From: Channallabes apus
Lineage: Eukaryota > Chordata > Actinopteri > Siluriformes > Clariidae
Assembly: GCA_030522415.1 (NCBI GenBank)
Contig: CM060109.1
Span: forward strand, 33,734,892 to 33,798,891
Direction: 5' to 3'
Length of the DNA: 64,000 bases
Shown: piece by piece, positions 59,701-64,000 of the stretch
Layout of the letters: each line of letters starts with the position of its first letter
Position numbering within the stretch: position 1 is the first letter of the stretch
Position numbers and translations under genes: made by a program
The notes under the pieces: generated by a model
Databases searched by the model: none
What the model saw: the letters and a program-made list of their open reading frames with translations, nothing else
What the model was told of the DNA's origin: nothing

Positions 59701-61956
59701 AAGCTGCTTTGAGACAATGTCAATTGTTAAAAGTGCTATACAAATAAAATTGAATTGAATTGAATTAAACAACTACAAATGTTTAAATACAAATAATAAA
59801 TTGTATTTATAAATTGTAATAAATTGTAAATAAAATAAATTTCATATTTTTCAATTTCAATTTTCAAGTTTATTTGTATAGTCCTTTGAACAATTGTCAT
59901 TATCGCAAAGCAGTTTTACAAAATCAAAAGAAATTATTGAAGTTTGTATGAAATTTGAATGTGTATGAATCAAAATGGTTAGATGTTATCCATGTTAAGG
60001 TTATTTCAAACATAATCTGCACTGAAGACTCGCTTATAACCGAATTTGGTTTATCTGACATGCTGTTGAAAAAAAAATGCTTTAAACTAGCCAAAATAGC
60101 AAATATATTAATTAGTTGTAATTGTGTTAGAGTATTTGTAGTCATGCCATATATTTACAGAAGCACACAGGAAGACATGCCAACTCTTGCTCTCTGGAAA
60201 GGTACCCATGGCACCATGAACAGGGAGGTCAGGTTTTACAGTATGCTGCATTTCATTTTCTGCATACTATAATATGCTAAAGATATAGGCATATTAACCA
60301 TAAACAGTTCTTCTACATGTGAAATAGTAAATGTGATTACTGTCATGTCCATCACTTTTATAAAAATGATACAGTATTTAATACTAAATATATCCATGCA
60401 CCATCTGCTGTATATGGTCATCAGGTGCAGGTGTGGAATATAAAATAGTTTTTCCAAATGTATGGGATTTTAATCAAATATTTCATGAATAATATGTTTG
60501 GAAAAACATTTACATGACTGGTTGATGCATTAACCAATTTGTATCCATTATGATAAACAAGGCCCAAAAGATTGCTTAAACATTAGTTAACAGTTCCCAG
60601 CTATTACTTTGGACCACTTGAACTTTGAGTTTCTGATATTGTGGGCAGTGGTGGACAAAGTACACCCAAAGTACACCTGTACTTCAGTAAAAATGGAGAT
60701 ATCCCATTTAACATTTGTAGAAGTGCTCCATGTACATTTTTACTTGAGAAAAAGTACAACCATACTGAGCTTGTATTAGCTCACCATAGCATTTAAGTCA
60801 TAGATAAAGATTCTCTCTCTCTCTCTCTCTCTAAACTGTGAATAGGCTGTTTTTGTTGCTGTCAGAAACCACCTCCATTTCTGATTTCAAACACCTACTA
60901 CATGACTGAAGGTTTTACAAAGGGGAAGTCAAATCAATGTTACACACTACCATGGTTATGTAAGGCATTGATTCTCAACTCCGGTTCTGGAGGGCCTGGA
61001 GCCTATCCCCGTGGACCCAGTAAATCTTGGACACAGTGCCAATCCATCTCAGTACGACCACTCACACACACTACGGCAATTTGGGAATGACAATTAACCT
61101 AATCTGCATGTCTTTGGACTGTGGGAGGGAACTGGAGTACAGTCGAACTCTACACACACAGACCGAGGCGGGAATCGGACCCTCGACATTGGAGATAGGA
61201 AATTTTAGTCCGCTTTTTATTCTGTCTACAAACTAGTGAATCTTATGTCATTGTATTTGTATTTTTAAAAGAAATAATCTACAAACATTGACTGCTGCAA
61301 ATACAAAATATAAAAAGAGAACATATAAATCTTTAAGTATCACAAATAATTGCAATAAATCATAGGTTCTCACTGGTTTTAATAACTCATATATACAACT
61401 CATACATCCTCGATTTGCGAATCTATTTGTAGAGTTCAGAGAGTAAAAGTAGTGCTGAATGTACTGAATGTACTGAAGTACACCATCTCTGGGCTGGCGC
61501 GCTCTCCTGATCTGCGCATGCGTGGACTTTGTTTACAGCGTTTCGATGTCACCGGGCTCACCAGAGAAACGAAACGGAAACTTAAGCGTATTTGGAATAA
61601 GTTCCTTTTTTTCCAACCAAATATTCAACGTAAAACCCAAAATAATCTATTAATATAATTTGTATATCTAACTATTAAATTATATGTAGCAACCTAATCT
61701 ATCAAATATCTATTAAGCGAGCCTAATTACCGCATATCTGCTGAACTCCAAGTTTCTTACTATTAAAGTTTAGTGAAGAAAAAACTTTTATTCATCTGAT
61801 ATGAATGACTTACTATGTCGGATTCCGAGAATCTTGGGGTTGTGTGTTTTGGTTTGTGGAGTAGTTCTCATTTCCATCCATTTGCGTTTGGTTCACTCCG
61901 GGGTTCGGTCCAGTGTTTGGTGTCTTCAATGTGTCGCCGCTTCTATTTGGATTCAT
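47601..61956 (-). CDS. epsti1: EPSTI1 (epithelial-stromal interaction 1), eleven coding exons
   Basis: In mammals an interferon-inducible, coiled-coil cytoplasmic protein linked to antiviral and macrophage responses. Exons in transcript order: 61956-61814, 56364-56306, 55911-55828, 55733-55660, 55571-55488, 54440-54367, 53828-53744, 51599-51516, 49903-49830, 49680-49505, 47731-47601. Every junction is GT-AG and phases agree, giving 355 residues plus a TAA. The N-terminus is Asn/Pro/Gln-rich and disordered. It is followed by TWKEQHRPGPIHLAPEKLGG (human EKWKEQNRAKPVHLVPRRLGG is the family hallmark), then SLSEVRQKQQ and long Glu/Lys/Arg/Gln coiled coil (KDIQRERANKLEMKKKQEEE, LQQMKDEQRRK). VNSAFLDRLEA matches human VNNAFLDRLQG. 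After a Pro/Ser linker the last exon adds a UBA/CUE-like end. The opposite orientation to TNFSF11 is as in human. Confidence 0.94.
49505..49680 (-). CDS. epsti1: EPSTI1 exon 10
   Basis: Acceptor TCTCCAG; donor GAGG/GTAACT. It starts RVNSAFLDRLEARGSGRASE (human RRVNNAFLDRLQGKSQPGGL) and continues into a Pro/Ser/Glu-rich linker ending HPDSASEE. The intron to exon 9 is only 149 bases. Confidence 0.92.
49830..49903 (-). CDS. epsti1: EPSTI1 exon 9
   Basis: Acceptor TTTACAG; donor CTGCG/GTAAGG. It reads SEILEEKHKQEEEDRQRQME then NERLR; human SELLELKRQQQEQERAKIHQ aligns. Confidence 0.93.
50124..50398 (-). mobile_element. SINE-like retroposon with 12-bp target-site duplication
   Basis: GTAAATTATATT occurs perfectly at 50124-50135 and 50387-50398, enclosing a minus-strand copy of the common fish repeat (GGTTTCCTCC... 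read on the minus strand) with a four-base (AATG)n tail at 50136-50151. The head is truncated. It lies in EPSTI1 intron 9. Confidence 0.8.
50506..50780 (-). mobile_element. Tc1-like copy, inverted orientation
   Basis: AAAGTTTGGACACGCCTTCT at the left end, then the complement of the 25336-type sequence through CTGACCTTCGTGTCTTAAAG. It abuts a mariner fragment. Confidence 0.6.
50783..51125 (-). pseudogene. Mos1-type mariner transposase fragment
   Basis: A minus-strand frame contains LLTVFWDSHGPVLEHYQEKG and EKLIEELKPKIWIKRRGLLS, the mariner VMLTVFWD...KRRGxL core with its second catalytic aspartate. Upstream residues continue in broken frames to about 51125. Confidence 0.7.
51516..51599 (-). 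CDS. epsti1: EPSTI1 exon 8
   Basis: Acceptor TTGACAG; donor AAG/GTACCA. It reads ALGHKYREGRKAEEQMTLQQ then MKDEQRRK, matching human SWAYRDSLKAEENRKLQKMK. Confidence 0.92.
52800..53230 (-). mobile_element. decayed Tc1-like element
   Basis: Antisense transposase similarity (ATGGCCAAATCATGT..., TGACTTCATTTTATTGCC..., CCCAGATTATAACACTACTT). It shares segments with 56695-56998. It lies in EPSTI1 intron 7. Confidence 0.5.
53744..53828 (-). CDS. epsti1: EPSTI1 exon 7
   Basis: Acceptor CTGCAG; donor TGG/GTAAGA. It reads KREAHLQSLERSGSVPMAAS then SSTPASSW, a Ser-rich linker interrupting the coiled coil, as in human where a Ser/Pro linker also ends near Trp. Confidence 0.88.
54367..54440 (-). CDS. 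epsti1: EPSTI1 exon 6
   Basis: Acceptor TTTGCAG; donor CAAAC/GTATGT. It reads ANKLEMKKKQEEEQRKKLYQ then HEMQT; matches human SNKLEEKKRLQENLRREAFREHQ in register. Confidence 0.92.
54872..55397 (+). mobile_element. internally deleted Tc1-like element, longest copy of its family
   Basis: Left end near CACTGCTGTTCAAATGTTTG, right end ATACCAAATTTTTGAGTAGTG. It contains the HTH remnant (AGAGCAGTACTGTCAAGAGC, GATGAAACTGGCTCTCATGA) and the shared terminal part. It lies in EPSTI1 intron 5. Confidence 0.65.
55488..55571 (-). CDS. epsti1: EPSTI1 exon 5
   Basis: Acceptor CATAG; donor AGG/GTGTGT. It has 28 codons, LRKEDMDRNKRQEEEEKNQL then MKDIQRER. Charged coiled coil; human has ELQKMKAIQREKSNKLEEKK at the corresponding place. 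Confidence 0.92.
55660..55733 (-). CDS. epsti1: EPSTI1 exon 4
   Basis: Acceptor GTGTAG; donor AAG/GTGCTG. It reads GNVSLSEVRQKQQTVARHSK then LQKK; the human counterpart is SETEVRQKQQLQLMQSKYKQ. Confidence 0.92.
55828..55911 (-). CDS. epsti1: EPSTI1 exon 3
   Basis: Acceptor CTGTAG; donor CTAG/GTAATA. It reads SQKEENDLQTWKEQHRPGPI then HLAPEKLG, the best-conserved EPSTI1 segment (human WKEQNRAKPVHLVPRRLGG). A nearer AG inside the exon was rejected because it breaks the frame. Confidence 0.93.
   Translation of the reverse strand, partial: CHRKKRMIYRHGRSNIVLAPFTWPQRS
56306..56364 (-). CDS. epsti1: EPSTI1 exon 2
   Basis: Bounded by CACTCAG and AGGA/GTAAGT. It reads YSDGYTRIQPKESTRQKLLR once joined to exon 1, comparable in position to human SAYTLIAPNINRRNEIQRI. 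Confidence 0.85.
56695..56998 (-). mobile_element. Tc1-like remnant
   Basis: Begins ACACTGCCTGACCAAAAAAA and includes ATGGCCAATTCATGTGTGAA and GTGCCATCAGGGAAGAAAAA, antisense to a Tc1 transposase. Same family as 52800-53230. Interrupted at 56998 by another element. Confidence 0.6.
56999..57220. mobile_element. end of a CCCAGC-motif DNA element
   Basis: Starts CACTCTAAAAAATGCTGGGTT-like and has at least seven direct or inverted TGGGT/ACCCA motifs within 120 bases. It resembles a terminal region common in cyprinid and other fish genomes; the other end was not found. Confidence 0.45.
58863..58958. mobile_element. end fragment of a hAT-like repeat
   Basis: Read on the minus strand it starts TAGGGGTGGGCGATATAACC, a terminus widely seen in fish non-autonomous hAT elements. 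Confidence 0.45.
58960..59506 (+). pseudogene. hAT (ZBED/Buster-like) transposase N-terminal fragment and 3' end
   Basis: A frame at 58961-59266 reads GFMVGMVGAEERPVCVLCLK, PLAEDCMRPNKLGGRLETTH and NKPLDFFQRKLAEYRQQ, the BED zinc-finger start of SCAND3/ZBED5-type hAT transposases. The CxxC is present, but the first zinc-ligand histidine (RHL in the family) reads as Arg. The sequence ends at 59506 with the hAT-type terminus AGTTTGAGAACCACTG. No DDE core. Confidence 0.7.
59518..59765 (+). mobile_element. retroposon 3' end with (TTGAA)n tail
   Basis: GGTTCCTCTCAAGGTTTCTT and GTAAAGCTGCTTTGAGACAA lead to AAATAAAATTGAATTGAATT at the end, a very common fish repeat with a pentanucleotide tail. Confidence 0.65.
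59838..59995 (-). mobile_element. inverted partner of the 59518-59765 retroposon
   Basis: Reverse complement contains TTATTTG-side tail, then GACAATTGTTC, and ATTTTGATTCATACACATTC, matching 59640-59750 in opposite sense with about 85 bases between the two tails. Confidence 0.6.
60985..61195 (-). mobile_element. common fish SINE-like repeat
   Basis: GGAGCCTATCCCCGTGGACC, GTGCCAATCCATCTCAG and CTTTGGACTGTGGGAGG are shared with 50136-50386. At its left edge it is fused to a hAT-type end (GATTCTCAACTCCGGTTCTGG, 60970-60990). Confidence 0.6.
61569..61582 (+). promoter_or_regulatory. interferon-stimulated response element in EPSTI1 intron 1
   Basis: ACGAAACGGAAACT is an exact match to the ISRE consensus (A/G)NGAAANNGAAACT. 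It is preceded by a further GAAAC, giving three GAAA steps at 61566-61582 of the kind bound by IRF/ISGF3 factors. It lies 232 bases inside intron 1 in a small CpG-rich patch (61495-61570) that also has the NRF1-like TGCGCATGCG. The mammalian gene is interferon-inducible. Confidence 0.6.
61814..61956 (-). CDS. epsti1: EPSTI1 exon 1
   Basis: The ATG is at 61956-61954. It encodes MNPNRSGDTLKTPNTGPNPG and a Gln/Asn-rich continuation (47 codons), ending ACATA/GTAAGT with a two-base overhang. Human EPSTI1 also begins MN and has a disordered Pro/Gly-rich N-terminus. The start is the first in-frame ATG seen. Confidence 0.82.
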
Positions 61957-62033
61957 AATTTGGTTCTGATTCAAGGTTAATATAAAGAAATAAAACAGGC
62001 TTTTCAGGTAGTCCTGCGGAAACGATAATGAAG

Positions 62034-62062
62034 CAGAGAGAGAGAGAGAGAGAGAGAGAGTT
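62034..62062. repeat. (AG)n tract upstream of EPSTI1
   Basis: Fourteen AG units about 80 bases upstream of the EPSTI1 start codon. Confidence 0.95.
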
Positions 62063-62419
62063 TAACCAGGCAGCTCGCTGGTCTATCTGAGGCGTGTCCT
62101 CTGTGCTGGTGTGGCAGGTGATTATCCCAGTAGTAGTACAGTACAGTATAAGCCAAATTATCTCAACTATAAGAATTTCATTAAGGTCTGCTATAAAGCT
62201 TCCATAATGAGAGTGGACTCAAGGCAGTGGGGCATAATGAGAGACTGTTACACAACGGTGACACAAATCACACGATGGGAGGTGATGAGTTAAAATTCTT
62301 CATCATCACTATCATCTTCATCTTCTACTTTATCATCATATTTAATATAGTTATCAAACATTTTCCCCTTAAGTGCAATTCATCCTAAATTGAGAAGCAA
62401 TAAAATAAATAACATCTCA

Positions 62420-62617
62420 TCCACACACTACAGCCAATTTGGGAATGTCAATTAGCCTACTTTGCATATCTTTGGACTGTGGAGGAAACTGGAGTACACA
62501 AACAAAACCCACCAAACACAGAGAGAACATGCAAACTCCATGCGCACAGACTCCGAGGCAGGAATAAAACCTGGTCCATGGAGGTGCAAGGCAACAGTGC
62601 TAACCACTACTATATAA
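62420..62617 (-). mobile_element. common fish SINE-like repeat with tRNA-like head
   Basis: CTTTGGACTGTGGAGGAAAC and ACATGCAAACTCCATGCGCA, then at the right GCAACAGTGCTAACCACTAC, whose complement is the A-box region of the tRNA-derived head. Confidence 0.6.
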
Positions 62618-63415
62618 AAGTTTTATATTGTGAATTGTGTAGCCATATTTGCTCTTTTTCTCCATAATGCATTTCCTGATACTGTTTTTGGATTTAATTT
62701 ATTTATAAAATTAAATATTAAAAGTACATCTATCTTATGCATTAACATATTATATATGTAAAAATTATATTAAATCTAGGCTTTGCATGATTCATAGCAA
62801 TTGTTTCTTATGGCTCAAACCTTAGATGGGCCAGGGCGTCATGAAAACGCAATGAGGAATCCACTAAGGAACCTCTGAACACTAGTTACTGACAAAATAT
62901 TTACGCAAGTACTGGGAAGTGCAGTTCCATGATGATATCCATGTGATATATTAGAGCCTCCAATAAATAAATTGTTTCATGTTTTTATACTCAGTAGTGC
63001 AAATTTGCTCTATACAGCAGACAGGGACCTGTGATGAAGACCTTCTGAAAAGATAATTAACTAATTACACCAGTCATGTACTTACTGCATTTACACTGGC
63101 CTTCTGCTCAGTTAAGTCTGAGCCTTGTTTTACTTAATTTGCTCCTACTGCTTGTATTTTACTGAACTGACAGAAACTGTCTACTTGAAGCACACTTGTC
63201 AATAATTCTCACTCAAACAATTAGCAGAACCTACTCACTTCCTGTTACACAATCACAGTTAGAAATCTCTACATAACGTGTATGTAAAAGCCCTTTAGTC
63301 ATGGTAGTTACAGTACCAGGAATAAAACACTGTTGCATAAATGAAGATAGAACAGATTTGTGAAACTTATTGTTAAATATTTTTTTTTTTTAGTTTTTAG
63401 TCCCACTTTATTATA

Positions 63416-63418
<3 letters not shown>

Positions 63419-63478
<60 letters not shown>
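63419..63478. repeat. (TA)n tract
   Basis: About 30 TA units. Confidence 0.97.
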
Positions 63479-63482
<4 letters not shown>

Positions 63483-63849
63483 ATTATATCTGAGTTTAAA
63501 AGATGAACAGATAGGATTAAGTAACAAAATATATTAAATTAAAATGGAAACTATGCCTAAATAAAACATTTTGAACAAATAAAAAAGACAAAAAATACTT
63601 GTTGAAACTCTTGAAAAAACAATGTTCCATAAGTTATTAATCTCAATAAATATTAGGTAGATTAATACAGAAAACTAGTTAAAAACATGTTAGTTAAAGC
63701 CAGTGAGTGAAGCACTTTTACTGCAATGTACAGTTAAATAATGTTACTATGTCTACAACTGATTATCCATCCGTCTAGGAACATCTGTAGTCCAAATAAT
63801 CACCATTACCAATGTCGATTACCATTGTATTTATTCACATTTTATGACT

Positions 63850-63990
63850 GTGTTAGGACCTCCGGTCAACATTAACACAGATCCACACATTTTGCAACGC
63901 CAATTAGAACATGCAAACTCCACAAACACAGACTCTGAGGCAGAAATTAAATCTGTATCCTGGAGGTGCAAGGTGACAGTGCTACAGTAA
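63850..63990 (-). mobile_element. SINE-like repeat fragment
   Basis: ACATGCAAACTCCACAAACA and GGTGCAAGGTGACAGTGCTA match the head-side half of 62420-62617. Confidence 0.5.
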
Positions 63991-64000
63991 TTTAAAAAAA

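Larger units (their letters stand above)
56365..61813 (-). other. EPSTI1 intron 1, transposon-filled
   Basis: Largest intron of the gene, 5.4 kb. From the exon 2 side it holds a Tc1 remnant, a CCCAGC-motif DNA element, a hAT fragment with a BED finger, an inverted retroposon pair, AT-rich DNA, a SINE and finally the CpG patch with the ISRE. Confidence 0.75.
61957..64000. other. region upstream of EPSTI1
   Basis: No gene seen. It includes the EPSTI1 promoter/5'UTR near 61957-62110 with an AG tract (62034-62062), two SINE copies (62420-62617, 63850-63990), a TA tract (63419-63478) and AT-rich unique sequence. Confidence 0.5.

Overview
The window is vertebrate nuclear DNA, almost certainly from a teleost fish. 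It has split genes with GT-AG introns, AT-rich intergenic DNA, many TG/CA and TA microsatellites, and a dense load of degenerate Tc1/mariner and hAT transposons and tRNA-derived SINEs of types common in fish. One SINE (2385-2632) resembles sequences I associate with catfishes, so a siluriform is my best guess, held with low confidence.

Three protein-coding genes can be supported, and they reproduce a microsynteny block known from human chromosome 13q14. (1) AKAP11, plus strand: the window opens inside its very large exon, and five further coding exons run to a stop at 9216, followed by a probable 3 kb 3'UTR with a poly(A) signal at 12260. (2) TNFSF11 (RANKL), plus strand: exon 1 at 21403 lies in a CpG-rich promoter region. 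A 30-nt microexon, a stalk exon and the TNF-homology exon end at 27999. The 3'UTR has an AU-rich element and a poly(A) signal at 29246. (3) EPSTI1, minus strand: eleven phase-consistent coding exons from 61956 down to 47601 give a 355-residue coiled-coil protein that ends in a small UBA/CUE-like fold.

In mammals FAM216B lies between TNFSF11 and EPSTI1. I found no trace of it in the 18 kb between them here. That interval instead holds a mariner MITE, Tc1 remnants, long TA tracts and a tandem array of three tRNA-Glu-like units of about 475 bp (36244-37263). In that array the tRNA parts differ more between copies than the spacers do.

The AKAP11-TNFSF11 interval (12.3-21.2 kb) holds two degenerate Tc1 transposase relics, a small hAT-like MITE and SINE fragments, with stretches of unique sequence in between that could be regulatory. 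EPSTI1 intron 1 (56365-61813) is a nest of Tc1, hAT (BED zinc finger) and retroposon pieces. Close to exon 1 it contains an exact interferon-stimulated response element, which fits the interferon inducibility known for mammalian EPSTI1.

The three genes are separate transcription units, not an operon. Exon borders were assigned by eye from splice consensus, reading-frame continuity and remembered human protein sequences; no alignment was run. Family assignments of transposons come from remembered similarity and are less secure than the terminal repeats and target-site duplications seen directly.
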